Assembly (NCBI GenBank): GCA_020441905.1
Contig: JAGRLG010000063.1
Location: 1-43,466, forward strand
Source of the DNA: Rhodobiaceae bacterium
Lineage (GTDB): Bacteria > Pseudomonadota > Alphaproteobacteria > Rhizobiales > NORP267
Reading direction: 5' to 3'
Length of the DNA: 43,466 nucleotides
Shown: positions 1 to 9,040 of the stretch, piece after piece
Layout: every line of letters starts with the position of its first letter
Numbering within the stretch: position 1 is the stretch's first letter
Notes under the pieces: model-generated
What the model was told of the DNA's origin: nothing
The model's input: the letters and a program-made list of their open reading frames with translations, nothing else
Databases searched by the model: none
Position numbers and translations under genes: made by a program

Positions 1-2
1 CC

Positions 3-365
3 GATCGCATCATCGATACCCTGGCCATGGCCCGGCGCAAGCACCCCTCCGGGGGCAATTCGCTCGATGCCCTGTGCCGGCGCTACGGCATCGACAATTC
101 CGCCCGCACCCGCCATGGCGCGCTGCTTGACGCCGAATTGCTCGCCGAGGTCTATCTGGAGCTGCGCGGCGGCCGCCAGGCCAATCTGACCCTGGTCGGG
201 ACGGAAGCGCAAAAGACCGCCCTTGCCGCCGCCGCCCGGCCTGCCTCGCGGCCCGGCCCGTTGCCCGCGCGCCTTGGCGCCGACGATGAGGCGGCCCACC
301 GCGCCTTGGTCGAGGCGCTTGGCGCCAATGCCATCTGGAGCCGCTACGGCACCGGCCGGGACTGA
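3..365 (+). CDS. dnaQ: DNA polymerase III epsilon subunit, C-terminal part (cut by window edge)
   Basis: This is the 3' end of the proofreading 3'-5' exonuclease subunit of the replicative polymerase; the start lies outside the window. The frame is open from base 3 and reads DRIIDTLAMARRKHP, then NSLDALCRRYGID and HGALLDAELLAEVY. This is the conserved end of the DnaQ exonuclease domain, where the His and Asp of HGALLDA form the ExoIII motif. About 60 residues after GGRQ are a poorly conserved Ala/Pro-rich tail, the part that contacts the alpha subunit in other bacteria. It ends 32 bases from the end of secB, with which it converges. The family call is secure; the missing N-terminal half (ExoI and ExoII) cannot be checked. 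Confidence 0.93.
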   Translation, partial: DRIIDTLAMARRKHPSGGNSLDALCRRYGIDNSARTRHGALLDAELLAEVYLELRGGRQANLTLVGTEAQKTALAAAARPASRPGPLPARLGADDEAAHRALVEALGANAIWSRYGTGRD

Positions 366-397
366 CCCGTTTACCGGATGCGGCCAGCGGCGCCGGA

Positions 398-970
398 TCA
401 GGCCTGTGCCTGCGGCGCCGCCTGTTCGGCCATGCGCTGGCGATATAGCGCGGCAAAATCGATGGGATCGATCATCAGGGGCGGGAAACCGCCATCGCGC
501 GCCGCATTTGCGATGATCTGGCGGGCGAAGGGAAAGAGCAGCCGCGGGCATTCGATCAGCACCACCGGCTGCATGCTGTCGGCGGGAATATTCTGAATCC
601 TGAACAGACCGGAATAGGTGAGTTCGATATTGAAGATCACCGTTTCGCCTTCGACCGCCTTGGCTTCCATCGAAAGATCGACCTCATAGTCGTCGGCGGC
701 CAGGTTCCGGGCATTGACGTTGATATTTATCTGGATCGACGGGTGCTTGGCCTCGGTCGACAGGCTTTGCGGCGCGTTGGGATTTTCAAACGAAAGATCT
801 TTGACATATTGGCCGAGGACATTGAGCGTCGGTGCCCCGCCGCCCTGGGCCGCCTGTTCGCCGGCTGGCGCCGATGCCCCTGGCGCCGCCGCTCCTGGCG
901 CGGCTTTTCCGCCTGCCGGCGCCTTGGCTGTCGCGCCGCCGTTTTTCGCTCCCGATGTTTTCTTGGCCAC
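398..970 (-). CDS. secB: Protein-export chaperone SecB
   Basis: SecB is a cytosolic tetrameric chaperone that keeps preproteins unfolded and passes them to SecA. The 190-residue product carries the SecB core from about residue 48: [20 protein letters not shown], then [43 protein letters not shown] and [10 protein letters not shown]. Residues 1-47 are a Lys/Ala/Gly/Pro-rich tail that most SecB proteins have only in short form. The start is GTG at 970 with a GGGGAGA ribosome site about 8 bases upstream. It faces away from the Tim44-like/mltA group and is followed by the convergent dnaQ, a common alphaproteobacterial arrangement. Confidence 0.95.
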   Translation of the reverse strand: MAKKTSGAKNGGATAKAPAGGKAAPGAAAPGASAPAGEQAAQGGGAPTLNVLGQYVKDLSFENPNAPQSLSTEAKHPSIQININVNARNLAADDYEVDLSMEAKAVEGETVIFNIELTYSGLFRIQNIPADSMQPVVLIECPRLLFPFARQIIANAARDGGFPPLMIDPIDFAALYRQRMAEQAAPQAQA

Positions 971-1075
971 CGCCAGATCTCCCCTAGATTGTTGTTCCGC
1001 TGGCTAACATGCCCCGGTGGAGGCGGCAAGCGGCGCGATTGCGACTCCCCGGCCCGCGACCGGCGGCGGCCGGAG

Positions 1076-1597
1076 CTAGCCGCGCCACGGCGATTCGCCG
1101 TCTTCCGTCCCGTCCGGCGTTTCCTCGACCTCGCGCCAATGGCCTTCGATCACCGGACCCATGCCGTTTCTCGCGCCGCCGCCCTCGCCGCCCGTTCCCG
1201 GCCTCCCATGCACATGCACCGCGCCGGCGGCGCGCAGCATGCGCCAGGCCCAGCCCGCCAGCGCCCCGCGCAGCGGAGGCACAAAAAGCGCCAGGCCGAA
1301 GGCGTCGGTCAGAAAACCGGGCGTCAGCAGCAACAATCCGGCGACAAACAGAAACACGGCATCGACAAGTGCCGCCACCGGCAATTCTCCCGCTTCCGCC
1401 GAGCGGCGCGCCTTTTCGAGCGCCGCCAGTCCTTGATGACGCAGCAGCATGGTGCCCGCCACGGCCGTGGCGACGACGACCGCAATGGTTGCCAGCAGGC
1501 CGATCTGGCCGCCGATGACGACGAAAAGCGCGATTTCAATCAGCGGAACAGCGATCAGCGCGATTGGCAGAAACAGGGCTGGTTGCAGCTTGGTCAT
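1076..1597 (-). CDS. fxsA: FxsA family membrane protein
   Basis: FxsA-family proteins are small inner-membrane proteins named for E. coli FxsA, whose overproduction relieves F-plasmid exclusion of phage T7; the normal role is unclear. The 173-residue product has hydrophobic segments at about 6-28, 32-52 and 77-108. It shows the family features PLIEIALFVVIGG and LLLLTPGFLTDAFGLALFVPPLR. The C-terminal 60 residues are polar and Gly-rich and probably cytoplasmic. The start at 1597 follows an AAAGGA site by 4 bases. It lies upstream of secB on the same strand with a 105-base gap and diverges from the Tim44-like gene, so all three genes concern the envelope or export. Confidence 0.88.
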   Translation of the reverse strand: MTKLQPALFLPIALIAVPLIEIALFVVIGGQIGLLATIAVVVATAVAGTMLLRHQGLAALEKARRSAEAGELPVAALVDAVFLFVAGLLLLTPGFLTDAFGLALFVPPLRGALAGWAWRMLRAAGAVHVHGRPGTGGEGGGARNGMGPVIEGHWREVEETPDGTEDGESPWRG

Positions 1598-1753
1598 CGG
1601 TCCTTTCCGCAGCTAATTGCGCATTTTGCCCGCTGGCATGCGCCCATGCCGGCGCGGGCGCTGGATTTCCCCGCCCGGCCTCTTACATATAGGGCACTGT
1701 TGCTGATATCATCCTTCAATGTTTGTTTTCCGGGCGTGCCAACGGATCGTTTC

Positions 1754-2476
1754 ATGAATGGCTTTCTGGACATTTACACCATTCTGTTCCTCGTTTTGGC
1801 GGTGGTGATATTCCTGCGGCTGCGCCATGTCCTCGGCCGCCGCACCGGCCATGAGCGCCCGCCTTTCGATCCCTATACGCGGCCCGATGGCGCCGCCGGC
1901 GAGAGCCCGGCCAAGGGACGCGAAAAAGTGGTGGCGCTGCCCCGCCGCGGCGCCAAGCCCGAGGTCAATGCCGGCGGCGAGGACGAGCGCGGCGAGCGCT
2001 GGAAGAAATTCGCGCCTCCCGGTTCACCCCTGGCGCGCGCTTTCAGCGCCTTTGCCCGGAGCGACTCCAATTTCGATCCTGAACGTTTTCTTGAAGGCGC
2101 CAAGCTCGCCTATGAGATGATTGTCACCGCCTTTGCCGCCGGCGACAGGAACGCCCTCAAGCCGCTGCTCGGCCGCGAGGTCTATGACGGATTCCTCGAG
2201 GCGATTGCCGAACGCGAGAGCCGGGGCGAGAAAATCGAATCGGAATTCGTCGGCATCAATCGCGCCGAGATCGTCGATGCCGCAAAAAAAGGCTCGACGG
2301 CGCAGATGACGGTGCGTTTTGTCTCCGAGATGATTTCGGTCACGTTGTCCAAGAGCGGCGAAATTCTCGACGGCGACCGCAAGGCGATTCGCGAGGTCAC
2401 CGATATCTGGACCTTTTCCCGCGACCTGTCGTCGCGCGACCCCAACTGGGCGCTGGTCGCCACAGAGGCAGCCTGA
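1754..2476 (+). CDS. Tim44-like domain protein, single membrane anchor
   Basis: This 240-residue protein has one N-terminal membrane segment (about 5-23), a polar linker, and a Tim44/TimA-like domain from about residue 95 (PLARAFSAFARSDSNFDPERFLEGAKLAYEMIV) to the end. In mitochondria the related domain recruits Hsp70 to the inner-membrane translocon. The bacterial role is not firmly known, but the gene almost always sits beside secB and mltA, as here. The ATG at 1754 is chosen because it begins the hydrophobic anchor; the frame stays open far upstream, but that part is low-complexity shadow of secB and fxsA. mltA follows after 15 bases, so the two are probably cotranscribed. Confidence 0.9.
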   Translation: MNGFLDIYTILFLVLAVVIFLRLRHVLGRRTGHERPPFDPYTRPDGAAGESPAKGREKVVALPRRGAKPEVNAGGEDERGERWKKFAPPGSPLARAFSAFARSDSNFDPERFLEGAKLAYEMIVTAFAAGDRNALKPLLGREVYDGFLEAIAERESRGEKIESEFVGINRAEIVDAAKKGSTAQMTVRFVSEMISVTLSKSGEILDGDRKAIREVTDIWTFSRDLSSRDPNWALVATEAA

Positions 2477-2491
2477 CCGCGAGGCCCGCCG

Positions 2492-3610
2492 ATGCAGCCG
2501 GTTATCAGGACCCTCGCCGCTGTGCTGCTCACCGGTGTGCTATCGATGCCCGCCATGCCGATCCAGGCCCAGACCAGTGCTCCGGCGGCGATGCCGCTGG
2601 CCTTTGCCGATCTTGAAGGCTGGAGCGGCGAGCGCCACGACGAGGCGTTGGAGGTTCTGTTGCGATCCTGCGCCCGCGCCGGCATCGGGCGCGAGATGGC
2701 GCGCCTGTGCCCCGCCGCCAAACAGGCAGCCCAGGGCGGACGCGCTGCCGCCCGTGCTTTTTTCGAGGCAAATTTCCGCCCTTTGCGCATTACCTCCAAG
2801 GACGGCCGCGCCGGATTTCTCACCGCCTATTACGAACCGGAAGTTGACGGCTCGCTGCGCCCCGGCGCGCAATTTGCGGCCCCGCTCTATGCCCTGCCGC
2901 CGGGCCGCAAGGCGGGGTCCACCGCGCCCTACCTCACCCGCGGCGAAATCGAGGCGGGGGCGCTGGCCGGCAAGGGCCTCGAACTGGTCTATGTGCGCGA
3001 CCGTATCGAGGCTTTTTTCATCCACATTCAGGGTTCGGCGCGCATCCGCCTCGAGGATGGCCGGGTGCTGCGCGTGGGTTTTGCCGGCAAGAACGGCCAG
3101 CCCTACACGTCGATCGGCAAGGTGCTGGTCGATGCCGGGCTGATCGATCGCAAGGAGATGTCGGCGCAAAGGCTGCGTCAATGGCTCCATGCCAATCCGG
3201 GCCGCGCCGACGAGGTGATGGCGCAAAACCGCTCCTTCATCTTTTTCCGCCGCCTTGCCGTGGAAGACCCGGCGCTGGGGCCGGTGGGCGCCCAGGGAGT
3301 GCCGCTGACCTCCGGGCGCAGCCTTGCCGTGGATCGCAATTTCTACGATTTCGGCGTGCCGGTCTGGCTCGACAGCGTGTTGCCCGAGGTCGATGGCCGG
3401 CCTGAGGTTTTCCGCCGCCTGATGATTGCGCAGGATACAGGTTCGGCCATTCTCGGCGCCGCGCGCGGCGACCTTTTCCTCGGCTCCGGCGCGGCGGCGG
3501 GAAATCGCGCCGGGCTGATCCAGCATATGGCCGATTTTGTCGTGTTGTGGCCCAACGAAGCGGCGCTGCCGTCCTGGGCCGGCCCGCTGCCCGCCGCCAT
3601 GACGCGCTAG
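2492..3610 (+). CDS. mltA: Membrane-bound lytic transglycosylase A
   Basis: MltA cleaves the MurNAc-GlcNAc bond of peptidoglycan with formation of a 1,6-anhydro product. The 372-residue protein starts with a signal peptide (about 1-27, ending MPIQA before QTSAPA). There is no lipobox, so it is probably periplasmic rather than a lipoprotein. It then has the MltA insert domain (GFLTAYYEPEVDGS, PLYALPPG, FFIHIQGSARIRLEDG). The C-terminal 3D domain contains AQDTGSAILGAARGDLFLGSG at about 313-333, including the catalytic Asp (about 315). A GAGG site lies just before the start. It is in a tight group with the Tim44-like gene and the Smr gene (3-base gap). Confidence 0.95.
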   Translation: MQPVIRTLAAVLLTGVLSMPAMPIQAQTSAPAAMPLAFADLEGWSGERHDEALEVLLRSCARAGIGREMARLCPAAKQAAQGGRAAARAFFEANFRPLRITSKDGRAGFLTAYYEPEVDGSLRPGAQFAAPLYALPPGRKAGSTAPYLTRGEIEAGALAGKGLELVYVRDRIEAFFIHIQGSARIRLEDGRVLRVGFAGKNGQPYTSIGKVLVDAGLIDRKEMSAQRLRQWLHANPGRADEVMAQNRSFIFFRRLAVEDPALGPVGAQGVPLTSGRSLAVDRNFYDFGVPVWLDSVLPEVDGRPEVFRRLMIAQDTGSAILGAARGDLFLGSGAAAGNRAGLIQHMADFVVLWPNEAALPSWAGPLPAAMTR

Positions 3611-3613
3611 GCC

Positions 3614-4246
3614 ATGGCCCCGCGGCGACCAAAGGCGCCTCCGGCGCCGCGAGCGGAACCTGGAGAAAGGCCTGGCGACGCCGAGTTGTGGCAGCGCATC
3701 AAGGAAAGCGCCCGGCCGCTGGATGACCGCGCCCGCGCCTTTCATGGCCGCGCGGCGCCCTCGTCAAGGACCGAGCTTGCCGTCCCGTCGCCGCCGGCCA
3801 AGGCTCAAGGCTTGGCAAAAACGCGGCCCGCTCCGTCACAGCTTGTGCCGGCGGCGCCAGCCGGGGCGGTGAAAGCCGCCGGTCCCGCCGCCATAGAGCC
3901 CCGCCTTGCCCGCCGCCTGTCGCGCGGTTCGGTGCAGGTCGAGGCCCGGCTCGATCTTCATGGCATGCGCCAGCATCAGGCCCAGCAGGCCCTGTTCGAC
4001 TTCCTGCTTTTCTCGCAAAAACGCGGCCGCCGCCTCGTTCTCGTGATCACCGGCAAGGGCCGCTCCGGCAAGGAGGACGAGGCCGGCTTCATGCCTGCGC
4101 GCGATGCCGGCATTCTGCGCCGCGCGCTGCCGCGCTGGCTCGCGCTGCCGCGCTTTGCCGATCTGGTCATCAGCTGTTCGCCGGCCCATCGCCGCGATGG
4201 CGGCGAAGGCGCCTACTATATGCGCATTCGCAAGCCTCGCGGCTGA
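3614..4246 (+). CDS. Smr/MutS2-type domain protein
   Basis: The 210-residue protein has a long polar, Ala/Pro-rich N-terminal half and a C-terminal Smr domain from about 105. The domain shows LDLHGM (113-118), TGKG (146-149) and a final block ending AYYMRIRKPR. Smr domains are nicking or RNA-cleaving nuclease modules, stand-alone or at the end of MutS2; the stand-alone alphaproteobacterial form next to mltA has no firm function. It begins 3 bases after the mltA stop and is the last gene of this plus-strand group, converging on hslU with a 58-base gap. Confidence 0.88.
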   Translation: MAPRRPKAPPAPRAEPGERPGDAELWQRIKESARPLDDRARAFHGRAAPSSRTELAVPSPPAKAQGLAKTRPAPSQLVPAAPAGAVKAAGPAAIEPRLARRLSRGSVQVEARLDLHGMRQHQAQQALFDFLLFSQKRGRRLVLVITGKGRSGKEDEAGFMPARDAGILRRALPRWLALPRFADLVISCSPAHRRDGGEGAYYMRIRKPRG

Positions 4247-4304
4247 GACGGGCTTCGGCCGGACCGGGGCAGGGGCCTTGCCGGCGATCACGGGAACGCG
4301 GCGG

Positions 4305-5609
4305 CTAGAGGATGAAGCGGCTCAGATCGGCATTCTTGGCCAGCTCGCCAACCTTTTCGCGCACATAGGCGCCGTCGATCCGAACCGTCTCGCCGCCGCG
4401 GTCGGTGGCTGAAAACGAGATTTCGTCGAGCAGCCGTTCCATCACCGTCTGCAAGCGCCGCGCCCCGATATTCTCCAGCGCCGAATTGATCTCCACCGCC
4501 AGCCCGGCGATTTCGTCAATGGCGCCGTCGGCAAATTCCAGGGTTACGTCCTCGGTGGCCATCAGGGCGATATATTGCTTGATCAGGCTGGCCTCGGTTT
4601 CGGTCAGGATGCGCCGGAAATCCTCCCGCTCCAGCGCCCTGAGCTCGACCCGGATCGGCAGCCGGCCTTGCAACTCGGGGAGCAGGTCCGAGGGCCGCGA
4701 AACATGGAAGGCGCCTGATGCGATGAACAGGATATGGTCGCTCTTGACCGGCCCGTATTTGGTCGAGACGGTGGTGCCTTCGAGCAGCGGCAGGAGGTCG
4801 CGCTGCACGCCCTCGCGGCTGACATCGGCGCCCGAGCGTTCGCCGCGGGCGCAGACCTTGTCGATTTCGTCGAGAAAGACGATGCCGTTGTTCTCGACCG
4901 CCGAAATCGCCTCCTGCACCAGCTGGTCCTGGTCCAGCAGCTTGTCCGATTCCTCCGCGATCAGCACCTCGTAAGAGTCGCGCACGCGCAGCCGCCGCGC
5001 CTTGGTGCGTCCGCCAAAGGCCTTGCCCAGCATGTCCTGGATATTGATCATGCCGATCTGGGAGCCGGGCATGCCGGGAATGTCGAATTGCGGCATGCCG
5101 CCGCTGTCGGCAACCTGGACCTCGATTTCCTTGTCGTCGAGTTCGCCGTCGCGCAGTTTCTTTCGGAAATGCTCGCGCGTCGCCGCCTTGGCTCCGGCCC
5201 CGGCCAAAGCGTCGATCACCCGTTCCTCGGCGGCCAGATGGGCGGCCGCCTTGACCGCCTTGCGCTTGCCCTCCCGGGTCAGCGCGATGCCGGTTTCGAC
5301 CAGGTCGCGCACGATCTGCTCGACATCGCGCCCGACATAGCCGACCTCGGTGAATTTCGTCGCCTCGACCTTGATGAAAGGGGCGCCGGCCAGCTTGGCG
5401 AGACGGCGCGAGATCTCGGTCTTGCCAACCCCGGTCGGCCCGATCATCAGGATATTTTTGGGCAGCACCTCTTCTTTCAGCGGCCCGGTGAGCTGCTGCC
5501 GGCGCCAGCGGTTGCGCAGCGCGATCGCCACTGCCCGCTTGGCATCCTTCTGTCCGATGATATGTCGGTCGAGTTCGGAAACGATCTCGCGCGGGGAAAA
5601 ATTGGTCAT
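4305..5609 (-). CDS. hslU: ATP-dependent protease ATPase subunit HslU (ClpY)
   Basis: HslU is the AAA+ unfoldase that feeds substrates into the HslV peptidase. The 434-residue product has Walker A GPTGVGKT (57-64), the pore motif region EVGYVGRD (88-95), Walker B IVFLDEID (243-250), an intermediate domain of about 110-220 residues, and the conserved extreme C-terminus LSRFIL that docks into HslV. The start [10 protein letters not shown] at 5609 matches family N-termini; the longer open frame upstream is a shadow of hslV. It follows hslV by 37 bases on the same strand and should share its heat-shock-type promoter. Confidence 0.97.
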   Translation of the reverse strand: MTNFSPREIVSELDRHIIGQKDAKRAVAIALRNRWRRQQLTGPLKEEVLPKNILMIGPTGVGKTEISRRLAKLAGAPFIKVEATKFTEVGYVGRDVEQIVRDLVETGIALTREGKRKAVKAAAHLAAEERVIDALAGAGAKAATREHFRKKLRDGELDDKEIEVQVADSGGMPQFDIPGMPGSQIGMINIQDMLGKAFGGRTKARRLRVRDSYEVLIAEESDKLLDQDQLVQEAISAVENNGIVFLDEIDKVCARGERSGADVSREGVQRDLLPLLEGTTVSTKYGPVKSDHILFIASGAFHVSRPSDLLPELQGRLPIRVELRALEREDFRRILTETEASLIKQYIALMATEDVTLEFADGAIDEIAGLAVEINSALENIGARRLQTVMERLLDEISFSATDRGGETVRIDGAYVREKVGELAKNADLSRFIL

Positions 5610-5646
5610 GCGGGACCTTCGCTGATGGGTTTGCGCGCCGGCCGGT

Positions 5647-6204
5647 TCAACCGTCCGCGTCGAGGCTTTCGAGAACGATCTGGTCATTGGTGAAAACGCA
5701 GATTTGCGAGGCGATGGCCATGGCGCGGCGCGCGATCTCCTCCGCGCCCAGTTCGCCGTCGTAAAGCGCGCGGGCCGCGGCAAGGGCGTAATTGCCGCCC
5801 GAACCGATGGCCATGACGCCGTTTTCCGGCTCCAGCACATCGCCGGTTCCGGTCAGGGCCAGCGTCGTGCCCTTGTCGGCGACCAGCATCATCGCTTCCA
5901 GCCGGCGCAGATAGCGGTCGGTGCGCCAGTCCTTGGCCAGTTCGACGCAGGCCCGGGTCAGTTGCTGTGGATACTGCTCCAGCTTGGCTTCCAGCCGCTC
6001 GAACAGGGTGAAGGCATCGGCGGTGGCGCCGGCAAAGCCGCCGATCACCTCGCCCGGCCCCAGCCGGCGCACCTTGCGCGCATTGTTCTTGATCACGGTA
6101 TTGCCGAGAGAAACCTGGCCGTCGCCGGCGATCACCACCTTGCCGGCCTTGCGCACGGTCAGAATGGTTGTGGCATGCCAGCCCTGCTGCTTGCTGTCGG
6201 ACAC
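5647..6204 (-). CDS. hslV: ATP-dependent protease peptidase subunit HslV (ClpQ)
   Basis: HslV is the N-terminal-Thr peptidase of the HslUV complex, a proteasome beta-subunit relative. The 185-residue product begins at GTG 6204, preceded by GGAGAGG with good spacing. An 11-residue propeptide (ending GWHA) should be removed to expose Thr12 of [23 protein letters not shown]. Gly/Ser-rich core motifs include [15 protein letters not shown] and [20 protein letters not shown]. The propeptide is typical of alphaproteobacterial HslV; E. coli has only Met1. It is transcribed ahead of hslU and divergently from hisB. Confidence 0.96.
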   Translation of the reverse strand: MSDSKQQGWHATTILTVRKAGKVVIAGDGQVSLGNTVIKNNARKVRRLGPGEVIGGFAGATADAFTLFERLEAKLEQYPQQLTRACVELAKDWRTDRYLRRLEAMMLVADKGTTLALTGTGDVLEPENGVMAIGSGGNYALAAARALYDGELGAEEIARRAMAIASQICVFTNDQIVLESLDADG

Positions 6205-6270
6205 CTGGCACCTCTCCTTGTCTGTTCCGCCGCGCCTTGCGCCGCGATGGCGCCGCCGCCGCGCCCGCCC

Positions 6271-6315
6271 GGCACTGGGTTCGCCGGCACCGGGTTTGCC
6301 TGGACTGGGTTCGCC
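6271..6315 (-). repeat. Three tandem 15-bp units in the hslVU leader
   Basis: Units 6271-6285, 6286-6300 and 6301-6315 are variants of GGCACTGGGTTCGCC with one to three differences between them. They lie between the predicted hslVU transcription start (near 6320) and the hslV GTG, so they would be in the untranslated leader of the mRNA. The unit length is a multiple of three but no gene is predicted across it. Confidence 0.8.
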
Positions 6316-6327
6316 TGCGCGGCCCCT

Positions 6328-6358
6328 CCTATGTAGGCCATTCCCAAGGCGTTTCAAA
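6328..6358 (-). promoter_or_regulatory. Sigma-32 (RpoH)-like promoter for hslVU
   Basis: Read on the minus strand, TTTG (6358-6355), 17 bases, then CCTACATAGG (6337-6328). The alphaproteobacterial RpoH consensus is CTTG-N17/18-CYTATNTNNG, so there is one mismatch in each box. It would give a leader of about 115 nt before the hslV GTG. HslUV is heat-induced through RpoH in many proteobacteria, which fits. Confidence 0.6.
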
Positions 6359-6508
6359 CCCTCGCGCCTGCCCGCCTTAACCTTGCGCCAACACGGGCTG
6401 GCGCGCCCGCGCCTTGGCTGTTAAAAGGTCGCCTGCCCGGCAAAAAATTGCTTTGCGGGAAAAGCTACTGGCCCGATGGGCGAACCAATCCGGCGGAGTT
6501 TAAGGACG

Positions 6509-7102
6509 ATGCGCAGCGCCAACGTGCACCGCAAGACCAACGAGACCGAGATCGACATCACGCTCGAGCTCGATGGCAGCGGCGCGCATGACATTGCCAC
6601 CGGCGTCGGGTTTTTCGACCACATGCTCGACCAGCTGTCGCGCCACTCCCTGATCGACCTGTCGGTGCGCGCCGCCGGCGATCTGCATATCGACGATCAC
6701 CACACGGTGGAAGATACCGGCATCGCCCTCGGCCAGGCGCTGCGCCAGGCCCTTGGCGACATGGCGGGAATTCGCCGCTATGCCTCGGTCACGCTGCCGA
6801 TGGACGAAACCTTGACGCGCGCCGCCATCGATATTTCCGGCCGTCCTTTCCTGGTCTGGCGGGTCGAATTCACCCGTGACAGGATCGGTACATTCGATGT
6901 TGAACTGGTGCGCGAATTCTTCCAGGCCCTGGCCCAGCATGCCGGGATCGGCCTGCATGTCGAAACCTTCTATGGTGCCAACAGCCACCATATTGCCGAA
7001 TCGTGCTTCAAGGCGGTGGCGCGCGCCCTGCGCGCCGCCATCGAGGAGGATCCGCGCGGCGCCGGCACCGTGCCCTCGACCAAGGGCCGGCTCGGCGGCT
7101 AG
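6509..7102 (+). CDS. hisB: Imidazoleglycerol-phosphate dehydratase
   Basis: HisB carries out the dehydration of imidazoleglycerol phosphate to imidazole acetol phosphate in histidine synthesis. The 197-residue protein is the monofunctional form, without the E. coli phosphatase domain. The two Mn-binding motifs are visible: HHTVED (64-69) and HHIAE (about 160-164), with [14 protein letters not shown] upstream. Start ATG 6509 is chosen over an in-frame ATG 33 bases earlier because TAAGGA lies directly before it and [15 protein letters not shown] matches the family start. It is the first gene of the his cluster here; the next gene begins 44 bases later. Confidence 0.96.
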   Translation: MRSANVHRKTNETEIDITLELDGSGAHDIATGVGFFDHMLDQLSRHSLIDLSVRAAGDLHIDDHHTVEDTGIALGQALRQALGDMAGIRRYASVTLPMDETLTRAAIDISGRPFLVWRVEFTRDRIGTFDVELVREFFQALAQHAGIGLHVETFYGANSHHIAESCFKAVARALRAAIEEDPRGAGTVPSTKGRLGG

Positions 7103-7146
7103 CGCGGGCGGGGCGAATCGCGGCGCGGGACAAAGAGAGACAGGCA

Positions 7147-7647
7147 ATGCGGGTCTATACGGTGCATCAGCCCCCAGGCCTCGGCGAGGCGGGCGCAAGC
7201 GCGGCGGAGCGGTTCGTTTTCGTCAAAGAGGGCTTTTGCTGGCCGGCGCTGTTTTTCGCTCCCCTGTGGCTGATCTATCGCCGCATGTGGCTGGTCCTTC
7301 TCGGCTGGCTTGCCGCCGGCGTGGTGCTTGAAGGCCTGGCCCGCCTGGCCGGGCCGCAATCGCTGACAGGCGCGCTGTTGCCGCTGGGCTTTGCCCTCTA
7401 TTTCGCCTTCGAGGCCAATAATCTGCGCCGCTGGCACCTGGCGGGCAAAGGTTTTGCCTTGCGCGCGGTTGCCAGTGGCCGCGACCTTGCCGAATGCGAA
7501 CACCGCTTCTTTACCGGCTGGGCCGGCGAGGAAACCGCCGTGGCGCCGCGGCGGCGGCAAGCTACGGCAGGTCTTGCCGCGCCTGTTTCCCCCGCCGGCG
7601 ACCCCGGCGCCGTGATCGGCCTCTTTCCCCGGCCGGGCGGCTACTGA
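7147..7647 (+). CDS. DUF2628 family membrane protein
   Basis: This 166-residue protein has a polar N-terminus ([11 protein letters not shown]), then the DUF2628 signature [32 protein letters not shown]. Hydrophobic segments run through about residue 90 ([22 protein letters not shown]). A gene of this family is regularly found between hisB and hisH in alphaproteobacteria; its function is not known. Its stop codon shares one base with the hisH start (TGATG at 7645-7649), so translation is coupled and it is part of the his transcript. An AGAGAGACAGG site precedes the start. Confidence 0.88.
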   Translation: MRVYTVHQPPGLGEAGASAAERFVFVKEGFCWPALFFAPLWLIYRRMWLVLLGWLAAGVVLEGLARLAGPQSLTGALLPLGFALYFAFEANNLRRWHLAGKGFALRAVASGRDLAECEHRFFTGWAGEETAVAPRRRQATAGLAAPVSPAGDPGAVIGLFPRPGGY

Positions 7648-8297
7648 TGCGCGTCGCCATCATCGACTACGGCTCGGGCAATCTGCGTTCGGCGGAAAAG
7701 GCCTTCCAGCGCGCCGCCCGCGACGGCGGCATTGACGCCGAGATAGCCGTCACCGGCGACCCCCAAGCCGTGCGCGCCGCCGACCGCATCGTGCTGCCAG
7801 GCGTCGGCGCCTTTCGCGACTGCAAGAATGGCCTCGACGCCATCGACGGCATGATCGGTGCCCTTGAAGAAACCGTCATCGCCGCCGCCCGGCCGTTTCT
7901 TGGCATTTGCGTCGGCATGCAGCTGATGGCGGCGCGCGGCCTCGAACATGGCACCTGCGAGGGCCTGGGCTGGATCGGCGGCGAAGTCCGTCCGATCCGC
8001 CCCTCCGATCCGGCGCTGAAGATTCCCCATATGGGCTGGAACAGCCTCAAGGCCGAGCGCGCCCATCCGCTGCTCGATGCCATCGACACCGGCGAGAATG
8101 GCTTGCACGCCTATTTCGTCCATTCCTATGCTTTCTTTCCCGACAATCGGGACCATGTCATGGCCAGGACCGATTATGGCGGGCCGATTGCCGCTATTGT
8201 CGGCCGGGACAATCTTGCCGGCACCCAGTTTCACCCTGAAAAGAGCCAGAAACTGGGCCTCGCCCTGATCGCCAATTTCTTGAGGTGGATGCCGTGA
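7647..8297 (+). CDS. hisH: Imidazole glycerol phosphate synthase, glutaminase subunit
   Basis: HisH hydrolyses glutamine and channels ammonia to HisF. The 216-residue class I glutamine amidotransferase shows the nucleophile Cys88 in [11 protein letters not shown]. The His196/Glu198 pair is in [11 protein letters not shown]. The N-terminus [10 protein letters not shown] is typical. The start overlaps the previous stop by one base, and the end overlaps hisA, so it is embedded in a coupled his unit. Its partner HisF is two genes downstream. Confidence 0.97.
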   Translation: MRVAIIDYGSGNLRSAEKAFQRAARDGGIDAEIAVTGDPQAVRAADRIVLPGVGAFRDCKNGLDAIDGMIGALEETVIAAARPFLGICVGMQLMAARGLEHGTCEGLGWIGGEVRPIRPSDPALKIPHMGWNSLKAERAHPLLDAIDTGENGLHAYFVHSYAFFPDNRDHVMARTDYGGPIAAIVGRDNLAGTQFHPEKSQKLGLALIANFLRWMP

Positions 8298-9040
8298 TTC
8301 TGTTTCCCGCCATTGATCTGAAACAGGGCCAGTGCGTCCGCCTCGAACAGGGCGACATGGCCCGCGCAACCGTGTTCAACGACGATCCGGCCGACCAGGC
8401 GCGGGTTTTCGCCCGGCAGGGCTTTTCCTGGCTCCATGTCGTCGATCTCGACGGCGCCTTTGCCGGCGCCTCGAAGAATGCAGCCGCGGTTTCTGCCATC
8501 CGCGCCGCCATCGACCTGCCGATCCAGCTTGGCGGCGGCATCCGCTCCATAGCCCAGATCGAGGCCTGGCTCGCCAATGGCATCGCCCGCGTCATTCTTG
8601 GCACCATCGCCGTGCGCGAGCCCGATCTTGTGCGCGCCGCCTGCAAGGCCTTTCCGGGGCAGATCGCGGTCGGCATAGATGCCCGCGACGGCAAGGTGGC
8701 GGTCGAGGGCTGGGCGGAAACCTCGGAACTGACGGCGGCCGAGCTTGCCTTGCGCTTCGCCGATGCCGGTGTTGCCGCCATCATCTATACCGATATTGCC
8801 CGCGACGGCCTGCTCAAGGGCCTCAATATCGAGTCCACCCTGGCGCTGGCCCGCGCCACGGTGATCCCGGTCATCGCCTCCGGCGGCCTCGCCTCCATCG
8901 ACGATGTGAAGCATCTTTTGCGCCCCGACTGCTCGATCCTTCTAGGCGCCATCACCGGCCGCGCCCTCTATGACGGGCGCCTTGACGCCGAAGAAGCGAT
9001 CGCACTGATTAACGCCACGGAGAAGGCGCGCCGTGCTTGA
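8294..9040 (+). CDS. hisA: ProFAR isomerase (HisA)
   Basis: HisA isomerises ProFAR to PRFAR and is a half-barrel-duplicated TIM barrel. The likely active-site acids are Asp8 (FPAIDLK) and Asp129 (GIDARDG); phosphate-binding loops are QLGGGIR (79-84 region) and [11 protein letters not shown] at 8294 is chosen because it overlaps the hisH stop (GTGA), lies 8 bases after GAGG and gives the standard [10 protein letters not shown] start. An in-frame GTG at 8285 would add three residues. Its last codons overlap the GTG of the duplicated hisF start described at 9033. Confidence 0.96.
   Translation: MILFPAIDLKQGQCVRLEQGDMARATVFNDDPADQARVFARQGFSWLHVVDLDGAFAGASKNAAAVSAIRAAIDLPIQLGGGIRSIAQIEAWLANGIARVILGTIAVREPDLVRAACKAFPGQIAVGIDARDGKVAVEGWAETSELTAAELALRFADAGVAAIIYTDIARDGLLKGLNIESTLALARATVIPVIASGGLASIDDVKHLLRPDCSILLGAITGRALYDGRLDAEEAIALINATEKARRA

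Larger units (their letters stand above)
6205..6508. other. Divergent intergenic region between hslV and hisB
   Basis: This 304-base gap separates the minus-strand hslVU unit from the plus-strand his operon. It holds the sigma-32-like hslVU promoter (6328-6358), a three-unit 15-bp tandem repeat in the presumed hslVU leader (6271-6315) and, near the right edge, the hisB ribosome site TAAGGA just before 6509. I see no convincing -35/-10 pair for hisB and no attenuator peptide rich in His codons, so how the his operon is controlled is not evident from sequence. Confidence 0.7.

Noticed and set aside
743..1753. Long upstream extension of the Tim44-like frame
   Set aside because: It is antisense to secB and fxsA and is Arg/Ala-rich low complexity, as expected for shadow frames in GC-rich DNA; the real start is ATG 1754 at the membrane anchor.
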